A DNA stretch of 64,000 nt from Derxia lacustris. Its GTDB lineage: Bacteria > Pseudomonadota > Gammaproteobacteria > Burkholderiales > Burkholderiaceae_E. The stretch lies in assembly GCF_002105195.1 (NCBI RefSeq), contig NZ_MUHU01000002.1, positions 248,001 to 312,000 on the forward strand, written 5' to 3'. Positions 43,077 through 51,431 of this stretch are shown here, in pieces. Position 1 is the stretch's first letter, and each line of letters opens with the position of its first letter. The notes beneath the pieces are model-generated. The model was not told the DNA's origin. It was given only the letters and a program-made list of their open reading frames with translations, and did no database searches. The position numbers and the translations under genes were made by a program.

Positions 43077-46000
43077 ATGTGCGCCCTCGCCCTCCGCACG
43101 GCCCCGCGCCGCGTCGCCAATGCCAAGGCCGATGCGCGCTTCGTCGCCGTGACCGACCAGATCAAGTCGGGCGCCGCGCGGCTCAAGAAGCACGCGCCGC
43201 CGAAGCAGAAGGCAAGCGAGGCGTCCAAGGCCGCCAAGGCGCCGCCCAACGAGCGGCTGGCCGGCGCCAAGGCCAAGGTGGTCGACGAGGTCAAGGACGC
43301 GCCCGCGCCCAAGCCCCAGCCGCAATCCTTCAAGGCGCTGCTGCGCGCCGAGATCGACAAGGCGATGCCCAAGACGCTCGGCGATACCGAGAAGTTCATG
43401 AACGGCGGCGCGGCCGGCGCCATCAAGGGCGCGCTCGACCACAACGTGGATGCGCAGAAGGACGCCGCCGCCGGCCCGTCCGAAGCCGCCGCGAAAAAGC
43501 CGCCCAACGAAGGCGCGGTGCCGGCCCAGCCCAGCAGCGCGCTGCCGCCCGAGCCCGCGCCCGGCGCGCCCGCCGTCGATGCCGCGAACGGCATGCCGCC
43601 GCCCGCCACGCCGGCCGAAGCCTCGCTGCAGCAATCCAAGACCGACACCACGCAGGCGCTGGCCGACGAAAAGATCAAGCCCGAGAGCCTGCAAAAGGCC
43701 AACGACCCGCGCTTCACCGCGCTGGCCGGCGCCCAGGGCGCGGTCGCAGCGCAAGCCGACAAGGCGCCGGCCGGTTTCCGCGCCAGGGAAGCCGGCGTGC
43801 TCGGCGCCGCCCGCGCTGCCGCCGGCTCGCGCGGCCGGCAAGGCGCGCTGCTGCTCGCGGGCACGCGCGGCGCCGGCAATGCCAAGGTGCTGAGCCGCCA
43901 GCAGCAGCAGGCGCTCAAGGAAGAAGCCGACCGCAAGAAGGTCGCGAGCGACATCGAGGCGATCTACGCCGACACCAAGACCAAGGTCGAGACCAATCTC
44001 GGCGCGCTCGATGCCGATGTGTCGGCGATCTTCGATCCGGGCGTCGAGGCGGCGCTCGCGGCGATGAAGACCTTCGTCGACGACCGGCTGTTTGCCTACA
44101 AGCTCGACCGCTATCTGAGCATTCCGCTGGTGGGTCTGGCGCGCTGGATCAAGGACCAGATCCTGAGCCTGCCCGACGAGGTCAACCGCTTCTATGTCGA
44201 GGGCCGGGCGCTGTTCCAGTCGGCGATGGACCGGGTCATCGACCGCATCGCCGCGCTGGTCGAAAGCCGGCTCGCGCGCGCCAAGGCCGATGTGGCCACC
44301 GGCCAGTCGCGCATCAAGGCCTATGTGGCCGGGTTGCCGGCCAATCTCAAGGCCACCGGCGAGCAGGCGGCGCAGGCGGTGGCCGAGCGCTTCAGCGAGC
44401 TGGAATCGGGCATCGAGAGCAAGAAGAACGAGCTGGCCACGTCGCTCGCGCAGAAATACAAGGAGGCCTTCGACAAGGCCGACGAGGCGCTCAAGCAGAT
44501 CCAGGACGAGAACAAGGGGCTGGTGCAGCAGTTCGCGGAAAAGCTCGGCGAGGTCATCAAGGCGCTGCTGGAATTCAAGGCCAAGCTGCTCGGCATCATC
44601 AAGAAGGGGCAGGAGACGATCCAGCTCATCCTCGACGATCCGATCGGCTTTCTGGGCAATCTGATCGCGGCGGTGAAGGGCGGCTTCAACGCCTTCGTGG
44701 CCAACATCTGGACCCACCTCAAGGCCGGCTTCATGAAGTGGCTGTTCGGCGCGCTGGCCGGCGCCGGCATCGAGCTGCCGACCGATCTGAGCCTGCCGAG
44801 CATCCTCAAGCTGGTGCTCGGCGTGCTGGGCATCACCTACGCCAGCATGCGGGCCAAGGCGGTCAAGCTCATCGGCAACACCGCCGTGACGGTCATCGAA
44901 AAGGTGGTCGAGTACGTGAAGGAGCTGGTCACCGGCGGCCCGCAGAAGCTCTGGGAAAAGCTCAAGGAAGATCTCGCGAGCCTGAAGGAAATGGTCATCG
45001 GCGCGATCCAGGACTGGCTGATCGACACCGTGGTGAAGCAGGCCGTCGCCAAGGTGGTGTCGATGTTCAACCCGGCCGGCGCCATCGTGCAGGCGGTCAT
45101 CGCCATCTACAACGTGGTGATGTTCGTGGTCGAGAAGGCGCAGCAGATCATGGCGCTGGTCGAGGCGGTGGTGAACTCGGTGCATGCGATTGCAACCGGC
45201 GCCATCGGCGGGGCGATCAGCTGGATCGAGAAGTCGCTGGCGAGCGCGATTCCCATCGTGATCGGCTTTCTGGCGCGGCTGGTGGGCTTGGGCGGCATCG
45301 GCGACAAGATCAAGGCCTTCATCCTCAAGGTGCAGACCAAGGTCGACAAGGCGATCGACAAGGCCATCGCCAAGATCGTGGCGGTGGTGAAGAAGCTGTT
45401 CGGCGCGGTGAAGGCCGGCGCGAAGAAGCTGCTCAACTGGTGGAAGAAGAAGAAGGGCTTCGCGCTCGAAGACGGCGAAAGGCACACGCTGCTGGTGCGC
45501 GGCGCGCCGGGCAGCCTCAACCTCGCCATCCGTTCCGACGAGACGCCCTACGGCGCGATGATCGACGCCGTCAACGCGCCCGAGGGCAACAAGGCGGCGG
45601 CGCGCGCCACCGCCAAGAAGATCGACGACCTGCTCAAGAAGGAAAAGGGCGGCCCCACATCCGAGGCCACCGAGAACGGCGCCGCCAACGCCGAAACGCT
45701 CGAAGCCCTGCTCGACACGCTGGCGGTGCAGACCGTGGCGCTGCTGCCCAAGGGCAAGACCGCCGAGACCACCTTCGGCGGCACGGTCAACGGCTTCGGC
45801 CGCTCGGCCCTCAAGACCATCAATCATCAGAAGGACTGCAAGGGCGGCACGCCCGCCGGCGGCGGCGGCAATGCCAAGTGGACGCTGCTCGCCAAGCGCA
45901 AGACCGGCGGCACGAGCTACTACATTCAGGGCCATCTGCTGAACGCCGGCCTGGGCGGCAGCGGCACCGACTGGGCGAACCTCACGCCGCTCACCACGCC

Positions 46001-46571
46001 GGCCAACAATTCCAGCGGCGCGAGCCACTACCACCAGTTCGAGAAGCATGTGGTGGCCGAGATGAAGAAGATCGGCGGCAACGCCTGGAAGGAGAAGGGC
46101 AAGTACCTGACCGTGAAGGTGGCGGCCATGTACGGCCGAGACATGAGCGGGCCGATCGCCAGCGTCGACACCGTGCTGGCCGACAGCGACGACGACTCGC
46201 GCAAGACGGTGAAGGACATCATGCAGGCCGAGACCGGCGTGCCGCAGTCGCTCAGCTGCACCGCGCAGGAAGTGACCGCCGCCGGCGCCCAGCGCACGAT
46301 CAAGCAGGTGGGCGTGAGCAATCCGATCGACACCAACCCCAAGCACTACCTGCTCAAGTACGGCAAGAAGAAGCAGGTCAACCTCAAGAAGGCCAAGCCC
46401 GGCGACGTGGACCAGCTCACCGGCCTGAGCGATGTGGAGCGCGCCAAGGTCAAGGCCATCCTCGCGGCGAACGGCAAGTTCCCCAACAAGGAGCAGGCGC
46501 AGGCCGCGATCGGGGGCGACCTCTGGCACAAGATGATCAGCACCGCGGGCTACCGCGTGGTGGTGAAGTGA
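43077..46571 (+). CDS. Putative eCIS effector, long helical protein with nuclease-like C-terminus
   Basis: The 1164-residue protein has a disordered Lys/Ala/Pro-rich N-terminus (1-290) and a long alpha-helical body (about 300-520: IEAIYADTKTKVETNLGALD; SELESGIESKKNELATSLAQ). A hydrophobic-amphipathic module follows (521-790: DPIGFLGNLIAAVKGGFNAF, IELPTDLSLPSILKLVLGVL GITYASMRAK, FNPAGAIVQAVIAIYNVVMF), then a basic hinge NWWKKKKGF. The C-terminal domain contains YYIQGHLLNAGLGGSGTDWA NLTPLTTPANN and HYHQFEKHVV (His953 onward), like ExxHxxN-type DNA/RNA endonuclease toxins. The DPIGFL/helical module recurs in eCIS-delivered effectors (family knowledge). Alternatively the helical body is a tape measure. 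It ends one base before the glycosyltransferase fusion. Confidence 0.78.
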   Translation: MCALALRTAPRRVANAKADARFVAVTDQIKSGAARLKKHAPPKQKASEASKAAKAPPNERLAGAKAKVVDEVKDAPAPKPQPQSFKALLRAEIDKAMPKTLGDTEKFMNGGAAGAIKGALDHNVDAQKDAAAGPSEAAAKKPPNEGAVPAQPSSALPPEPAPGAPAVDAANGMPPPATPAEASLQQSKTDTTQALADEKIKPESLQKANDPRFTALAGAQGAVAAQADKAPAGFRAREAGVLGAARAAAGSRGRQGALLLAGTRGAGNAKVLSRQQQQALKEEADRKKVASDIEAIYADTKTKVETNLGALDADVSAIFDPGVEAALAAMKTFVDDRLFAYKLDRYLSIPLVGLARWIKDQILSLPDEVNRFYVEGRALFQSAMDRVIDRIAALVESRLARAKADVATGQSRIKAYVAGLPANLKATGEQAAQAVAERFSELESGIESKKNELATSLAQKYKEAFDKADEALKQIQDENKGLVQQFAEKLGEVIKALLEFKAKLLGIIKKGQETIQLILDDPIGFLGNLIAAVKGGFNAFVANIWTHLKAGFMKWLFGALAGAGIELPTDLSLPSILKLVLGVLGITYASMRAKAVKLIGNTAVTVIEKVVEYVKELVTGGPQKLWEKLKEDLASLKEMVIGAIQDWLIDTVVKQAVAKVVSMFNPAGAIVQAVIAIYNVVMFVVEKAQQIMALVEAVVNSVHAIATGAIGGAISWIEKSLASAIPIVIGFLARLVGLGGIGDKIKAFILKVQTKVDKAIDKAIAKIVAVVKKLFGAVKAGAKKLLNWWKKKKGFALEDGERHTLLVRGAPGSLNLAIRSDETPYGAMIDAVNAPEGNKAAARATAKKIDDLLKKEKGGPTSEATENGAANAETLEALLDTLAVQTVALLPKGKTAETTFGGTVNGFGRSALKTINHQKDCKGGTPAGGGGNAKWTLLAKRKTGGTSYYIQGHLLNAGLGGSGTDWANLTPLTTPANNSSGASHYHQFEKHVVAEMKKIGGNAWKEKGKYLTVKVAAMYGRDMSGPIASVDTVLADSDDDSRKTVKDIMQAETGVPQSLSCTAQEVTAAGAQRTIKQVGVSNPIDTNPKHYLLKYGKKKQVNLKKAKPGDVDQLTGLSDVERAKVKAILAANGKFPNKEQAQAAIGGDLWHKMISTAGYRVVVK

Positions 46572-46572
46572 G

Positions 46573-49500
46573 ATGACGCCCCGCCTGTCCTGCCTCATGC
46601 CCACGCGCAACCGGCATGCGCTGCTGCCGGCGGCGATCGCGCAGTTCCGCGCCCAGGATGTGGCCGATGCCGAACTCGTGGTCGTGAGCGAGGACGGCGT
46701 GCCGCCCGAGGTGGTCGAGCTCATGCGGGCCGACCCGCGCATCCGTCATGTGCCTTGCCCGCCGGGCCTGCGGCTGGGCGCCAAGCGCAACCTCGCCTGC
46801 GCGGCGGCGCGCGGCGAGCTGCTCGCGCACTGGGACGATGACGACTGGCAGGCGCCCGACCGGCTGCGGCGCCAGCTGGCCGCGCTCGACGCCGAGCCGC
46901 GCGCCGAGCTGTGCGGCACGAGCCGCGTGTTCTTCCGCGAGGTGGATGGCGCGGGCGCCTGGGAGTACCGCTATCAGGGGCCGCGCCGGCCCTGGGTGTA
47001 CGGCGCGACGCTGATGTTCAGGCGCGCCTACTGGGCGCGGCAGCGCTTTCCTGAGCAGGACATCGGCGAGGACAACGCCTTCGTCTGGGCCGCGCGCCCG
47101 GAGCAGGTGATCGACCTCGACGAGCCGGCGCTGTGCGTGGCGAGCGTGCATGCGGGCAATTCGAGCCGCAAGGACACGCGCAACGCCTGGTGGACGCCGG
47201 TGCCGCGCGAGCGGCTGGAGGCGCTGGTGGCACGCACGCGGGCGGCGATCGACGCGATGGCGGCGGGGACGGGCGCCGCGACGATCGACGGCGCGGGCCG
47301 CACGGCCGGCGCGCCCGGCGTTGTCGCGCCCGAAGCCGCCGCCCCCGCCCCGCGTGCCCTGCTCGCGCTCGCGGGCGGGCTCGGCGACGTGCTGCGCTGG
47401 GCCGCGCTCGCGCCGGTGCTCGCGGCGGCCGGGTATCGCGTCGATCTGCTGGTCGCGGCCGACTGGCCCGATTGCGCCGCGCTGTTCGAGGGCGCGCCGG
47501 GCATCGACCGCGTGTTCGCCGCGCCGCGCGCGCTGCTCAAGGACGGCGCCATTCCGCTGCCGCCTGGCCTGCCGGTGCCCGCGCTGGCCGTGTTCTCGTA
47601 CTGGGCGCAAACGCTTGCAAGCCGGCTGCCGGCCGCGCGCCGCTGGCTGCCCGCGCGCGGGCGCTGGCTGCGCGACGGCGATCCCGGCTGCTGCGCCGAC
47701 ATCGCGCGCGAACTCGGCTGGACCGCGCCGCTGCCGCTGCCGCCGCTCGCGCCCGGCCTGCGCGCCGCGCCCGGCGAGGTCGATGCCGGCGCACTGGCCA
47801 TCCACGCCGGCTGCAAGCCCGACTGGCACTGGAAGCGCTGGCACGGCCATGCCGCCGTGGCCGAGGGCTACGCGCGGGTGCTGCGCCTGGGCACGGCGGC
47901 CGACGACGACGCGGGCGCGGCCTATTTCGCGCCCGACCCGCCGCGCTGGCCCGCGCACGTCACCGACCTGACCGCGCCGCGCCCGCTGGTCGAGACCACC
48001 CGCCGGCTCGCGCGCTGCGGCGCCCTGCTCGCCAACGACTCCGGCCTCATGCATCTGGGCGCCGCGCTCGGCGTGCCGACGCTGGGCGTGTTCGGCATCA
48101 CCAGCCCGGCGCGCGAGGCCATGCCCTGGCCCGCGATGCACGCGATCAGCGCCGGCCTGCCCTGCGAACCCGACTGCCGCGCCGGCGCCTGGGGCCGGCG
48201 CGACTGCGGTCACCACCTCGCCTGCCTGCGCGAGCTGACGCCAGCGACGGTCGCCGCCCGGCTCGCGCGGATCGCGCCGGGGCTGGCGCGATCGGGCAAC
48301 GGCGGGCCGGCACCGGCACCGGCACCGGCACCGACGCTGGCACGGCCCGCACCATCGCAGATGGCGCCGCGCGAGGCAGCGCCAGCGCGGCAAGGCGAGG
48401 TCGCGCCCGAGCCCGTCGCCCTCGCGGTGCGGCTCGGCGGCGGCCTTGGGGATCTGCTGTTCTGCGCCCGCGTGGCCGAGGCGATCCGCGCGCTGGCCGG
48501 CTTCGGCCCGGTCACGACCTACAACGACCGGCCCGAACTCGCGCGGCTCGCCTTCGGCGGACGCGGCCTGCTCGCCGACGCCCGCCCGCTCGCCGACTGG
48601 CCGCGCGCAGCCGGCCTGCGCGTCGAGCTGGACCAGTTCGCGCGCTTCGCCGACGACGCCGCGCGCTGGCGCGCCAGCCATCCGGCGCTCGCCGCGCTCA
48701 TCGCGCGTTCGGCCGAGCGCATCGCCGGCGTGCGCGGCCTGGTCGCGCGCCATCCCCAGCTCGACGGCTACTGGGCGCGCTTCAACCTCGCCGCCGGCCG
48801 CGACCGCGCCACCGCGCTCGCGTGGACGGCGGGCTTCGACCCGGCGCCCGCCAGCGGCGACGACGCTTCCGCGGGCGCCGCCTGCCCGGCCGACCTGCGC
48901 GCTGACTCCCGCGCCGACCTTGGCGCCGACCTTCGCACCGACACCGTGCCGACCGGCATGCCGACGGGCGCTGGCGCCGCCACCGCCCGCGCCATCCTCG
49001 CCGCCCCGCTCGCGCTCGCCCTCGACGAGCGCCGCGCCGGCCCGCGCCAGCGCCTCGCCGCCGACGGCCGGCCCTGGATCACGCTGCACGACGGCTTCGA
49101 CGCCGGCACCGGCCTGCGTCCGGGCGAGGCCGTGAAGTGCTGGCCGCTCGGCCACTGGGAAGACCTCGTGCGCCGTCTGCGCGCCGCGCGCCCCGACCTG
49201 CGCCTGGTGCAGATCGGCGGCCCGACCGCGCGCCGCATCGCCGGCGTGGACGACTGTCTGCTCGGCCACGCCGACCTCGCCGAGGCGCTCCAGGTGCTGG
49301 CTGGCGCGCAACTGCACATCGACGGCGAATCCGGGCTCGTCCACGCCGCCAGCGCGCTCGGCACGCCCGCGGTCGTGCTGTTCGGGCCGACCGACCGCGC
49401 CTTCTTCGGCCATGCCGGCAATCTCAATCTCGACGCCGGCGTCTGCGCGCCCTGCTGGTGGAGCACGCCCGACTGGCTCGGCCGCTGCCCGCGCGGCCTC

Positions 49501-50661
49501 GCCACGCCGGCCTGCATGCAGGCCCTCGCGCCCGCCGCCGTGGCCGAGGCCGTGCTCGCCCGCCTCGCCGAGCCGACACCCCGCGCCACGGCCCCCCCCC
49601 TCACCCGCGCCGCCGACGCGGCCGGCACCCGCCCCGATGCCGTGGTCCGCGCGGACAGCCACCGCGCCGCCGACCGCGACGGTCCGCTCGTCGCCCCCCG
49701 CCTGCTGCGCGCCGAAGCCTGGAACGCCGCACGCCCGCTCGACGCCAGTGCCGCGATCGCGCGCGCCTTCGGCCTCGTGACCGACGCCGACGGCCATGCG
49801 CGCCATCCCGTCACCGGCTGCCACATCCACGCCACCAAGCACTGGGAATACGCCTTCGCGCTCGACGCGATCGACGCCTTCGCGCGGGCGGACGCGCACG
49901 GCGACGACGGCCGCGGCGCCCGCCCCGCCACCCCGCGCGCGCCGACCGGACCGGCCCGCGCCGCCCCGCCGCCGCTGCGCATCGCCGACCTCGGCGGCGG
50001 ACGCGGCGCGCTCGGCCCCTGGCTCGCGCATGCCGGCCATCGCGTGACCGGCTTCGACCGCGATCACGGCTGGGAGGCCGATGCCGCCACCGCCCGGCGC
50101 TTTCTCGGCTGGGCGGCCGGGCTCGGCCTCGTGCCGCGCGCCGCCGCGCTGCCGGCCCTGCCCGCGCCGGACGCGAGCTTCGACGTGGCGCTGCTGCTGT
50201 CGGTGCTCCAGCACCTCGCCGATCCGGCCGCCGCGCTGCGCGAGGCGCTGCGCCTGCTGCGCCCCGGCGGCCTGCTGCTGCTCAGCTTCGACCTCAGCGA
50301 CGCGCCGGCGCGTCACGAGGACGCGCGCATGCGCCTCACCATCCCGAGCCCGCGCCGCCTCGCCGACTGGCTCGGGCTCGACGCCGCCCTGCCCGGCTTC
50401 GACCCCGCCGCGCTCGCGCGTTCAGCCGCCGAATTGCGCGCCGCCGGCATCACCGGCCTGCCCGACGGCCTGACCGTCGGCGCGCTCGCACTGCGCAAGG
50501 CCGGGGCGGACGCGGCCCGCGCCGCCACCGCCGAAGGCGCCGGCGTCGAAGGCGTCATCGAAGGCAGCGTCGCCGACACCGCCCCGGCCCGCGTGCCCGG
50601 CACGAGCGCGCACGACGACGCCCCCGGCGGCCGCGCGCCCCGGCGCGTGGCGCGCGGCTGA
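46573..50661 (+). CDS. Four-domain fusion: GT2, two GT9-type glycosyltransferases and a methyltransferase
   Basis: The 1362-residue protein starts MTPRLSCLMPTRNRHALLPA with a GT-A family-2 domain (1-225; acid cluster HWDDDDW at 87-93, and DIGEDNAFVW). A first GT9/ADP-heptosyltransferase-like domain (about 264-570) follows: LLALAGGLGDVLRWAALAPV and LLANDSGLMHLGAALGVPTL GVFG. A second (616-995) has LAVRLGGGLGDLLFCARVAE and IDGESGLVHAASALGTPAVV LFGPTD. An SAM-dependent methyltransferase (about 1085-1290) ends it: LRIADLGGGRGALGPWLAHA and FDVALLLSVLQHLADPAAAL. GT9 enzymes transfer heptose or related sugars, and the methyltransferase could cap the product. The stop-to-start spacing of one base couples it to the eCIS operon. 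Linkers are Pro/Ala-rich. Acceptor is unknown. Confidence 0.88.
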   Translation: MTPRLSCLMPTRNRHALLPAAIAQFRAQDVADAELVVVSEDGVPPEVVELMRADPRIRHVPCPPGLRLGAKRNLACAAARGELLAHWDDDDWQAPDRLRRQLAALDAEPRAELCGTSRVFFREVDGAGAWEYRYQGPRRPWVYGATLMFRRAYWARQRFPEQDIGEDNAFVWAARPEQVIDLDEPALCVASVHAGNSSRKDTRNAWWTPVPRERLEALVARTRAAIDAMAAGTGAATIDGAGRTAGAPGVVAPEAAAPAPRALLALAGGLGDVLRWAALAPVLAAAGYRVDLLVAADWPDCAALFEGAPGIDRVFAAPRALLKDGAIPLPPGLPVPALAVFSYWAQTLASRLPAARRWLPARGRWLRDGDPGCCADIARELGWTAPLPLPPLAPGLRAAPGEVDAGALAIHAGCKPDWHWKRWHGHAAVAEGYARVLRLGTAADDDAGAAYFAPDPPRWPAHVTDLTAPRPLVETTRRLARCGALLANDSGLMHLGAALGVPTLGVFGITSPAREAMPWPAMHAISAGLPCEPDCRAGAWGRRDCGHHLACLRELTPATVAARLARIAPGLARSGNGGPAPAPAPAPTLARPAPSQMAPREAAPARQGEVAPEPVALAVRLGGGLGDLLFCARVAEAIRALAGFGPVTTYNDRPELARLAFGGRGLLADARPLADWPRAAGLRVELDQFARFADDAARWRASHPALAALIARSAERIAGVRGLVARHPQLDGYWARFNLAAGRDRATALAWTAGFDPAPASGDDASAGAACPADLRADSRADLGADLRTDTVPTGMPTGAGAATARAILAAPLALALDERRAGPRQRLAADGRPWITLHDGFDAGTGLRPGEAVKCWPLGHWEDLVRRLRAARPDLRLVQIGGPTARRIAGVDDCLLGHADLAEALQVLAGAQLHIDGESGLVHAASALGTPAVVLFGPTDRAFFGHAGNLNLDAGVCAPCWWSTPDWLGRCPRGLATPACMQALAPAAVAEAVLARLAEPTPRATAPPLTRAADAAGTRPDAVVRADSHRAADRDGPLVAPRLLRAEAWNAARPLDASAAIARAFGLVTDADGHARHPVTGCHIHATKHWEYAFALDAIDAFARADAHGDDGRGARPATPRAPTGPARAAPPPLRIADLGGGRGALGPWLAHAGHRVTGFDRDHGWEADAATARRFLGWAAGLGLVPRAAALPALPAPDASFDVALLLSVLQHLADPAAALREALRLLRPGGLLLLSFDLSDAPARHEDARMRLTIPSPRRLADWLGLDAALPGFDPAALARSAAELRAAGITGLPDGLTVGALALRKAGADAARAATAEGAGVEGVIEGSVADTAPARVPGTSAHDDAPGGRAPRRVARG
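49592..49600 (+). repeat. C9 homopolymer tract inside the glycosyltransferase-methyltransferase fusion
   Basis: Nine consecutive cytosines occur in the linker encoding A-P-P-L, between the second GT9 domain and the methyltransferase. Loss of one C shifts into a frame that stops at about 49780, removing the methyltransferase; gain of one C shifts into a frame open to 51212. Confidence 0.85.
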
Positions 50662-50750
50662 GCCCACCCGCCACGCTCGACAGCGCCCGCGATCTGCGGC
50701 ACAACCCGGGCGCAGTCCCCGCCAACACAACCATTCCTCCGCGCGCAACC

Positions 50751-51212
50751 ATGCTTCCCCACGCCCTGCTCCTGCTCGTCCACCTGCTCGCCGCCATCGT
50801 CTGGATCGGCGGGATGACCGTCATGCATTTCGCGGTACGGCCCGCCGCCGTCGCGCGGCTGGAGCCGCCGGCGCGGCTCGGCTTCATGGCCGATGCCCTC
50901 GGGCGCTTCTTCAACTGGGTGACGGCGGCGATCGTGCTGCTGTTCGCAAGCGGCCTGGGCATGGCGCTGCCGGCCGGCATGGCCCAACTGCACTGGAGCG
51001 TGCACGCGATGCTGGGCATCGGCTGCGTGATGACGGCCATCTTCGGCGTGATCCGGCTGTCGGCTTGGCCGCGTCTGGTACGGGCGGTGGCCGAGCGGCA
51101 ATGGCCGGCGGGTGCCGCCGCGCTCGCGCGCATTCGCGTGCTGGTGACGGTCAATCTCGCGTTGGGCGTGCTGGTGATCGCGCTCGTGATCGTCGGGCCG
51201 GCATTGCGCTGA
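50751..51212 (+). CDS. CopD-like four-helix membrane protein
   Basis: The 153-residue protein (MLPHALLLLVHLLAAIVWIG GMTVMHFAVRPAA) has four hydrophobic helices: 3-25, about 50-72 (WVTAAIVLLFASGLGMALPA), 82-103 (MLGIGCVMTAIFGVIRL) and 128-150 (VLVTVNLALGVLVIALVIVG). The histidine at HFAVRP and the HLLAAIVWIGG start resemble CopD-domain and related small inner-membrane proteins, which may bind copper or heme; no substrate can be assigned. It starts 89 bases after the fusion enzyme, on the same strand, and is followed by a terminator at 51359. It may be the last gene of the same transcript or an unrelated neighbour. Confidence 0.8.
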   Translation: MLPHALLLLVHLLAAIVWIGGMTVMHFAVRPAAVARLEPPARLGFMADALGRFFNWVTAAIVLLFASGLGMALPAGMAQLHWSVHAMLGIGCVMTAIFGVIRLSAWPRLVRAVAERQWPAGAAALARIRVLVTVNLALGVLVIALVIVGPALR

Positions 51213-51358
51213 CACGATCCGCCTGCACCCATCGGCCCGGGCGAAGCAACCGCTCCGCCCAAACCCGAAGCGGGTAACTACCGAGAAATGCCCGGGATGT
51301 TTTCCCGTTTGCGTGGCGGGCCCGGCTCGCAGAATCGAGCCGTGTGTACCTCCGACTG

Positions 51359-51393
51359 CGCCGCGCCGGGCCTGCCCGACGCGGCGTTTTTTT
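51359..51393 (+). terminator. Rho-independent terminator with T7 tract
   Basis: CGCCGCG (51359-51365) pairs with CGCGGCG (51380-51386), with an extra inner GGGC/GCCC pairing and a run of seven T (51387-51393). It probably ends the transcript that includes the CopD-like gene, 150 bases upstream. Confidence 0.7.
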
Positions 51394-51431
51394 GCGCGCC
51401 CGCACCGTGGCGGCGGTCTCGCCGTCCCGCC

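Noticed and set aside
16671..46571. Interpretation as a type VI secretion system or headed prophage
   Set aside because: No TssJLM membrane complex, no Hcp/TssBC-type two-protein sheath, no capsid, terminase or portal genes; DUF4255 and the Afp15-like ATPase point to eCIS.
40281..46742. A 2153-codon open frame on the minus strand opposite the ATPase and effector genes
   Set aside because: It is antisense to several well-supported genes, has repetitive Arg/Ala/Gly composition without domains, and arises from GC-rich third positions. It is a shadow frame.
48303..48340. GGCACC hexamer microsatellite as a phase-variation site
   Set aside because: It is a multiple of three in length, so slippage only changes a Pro-Ala linker length and would not switch expression.
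46537..50316. A 1259-codon minus-strand frame opposite the glycosyltransferase fusion
   Set aside because: Same reasons: low-complexity composition and complete overlap with a multi-domain protein whose motifs are clear.
49137..51212. Long frame through the 3' half of the fusion gene into the CopD-like gene
   Set aside because: Only the final 153 codons (from 50751) are meaningful. The upstream part is arginine/proline-rich shadow sequence, though it matters for what a +1 slip at the C9 tract would produce.
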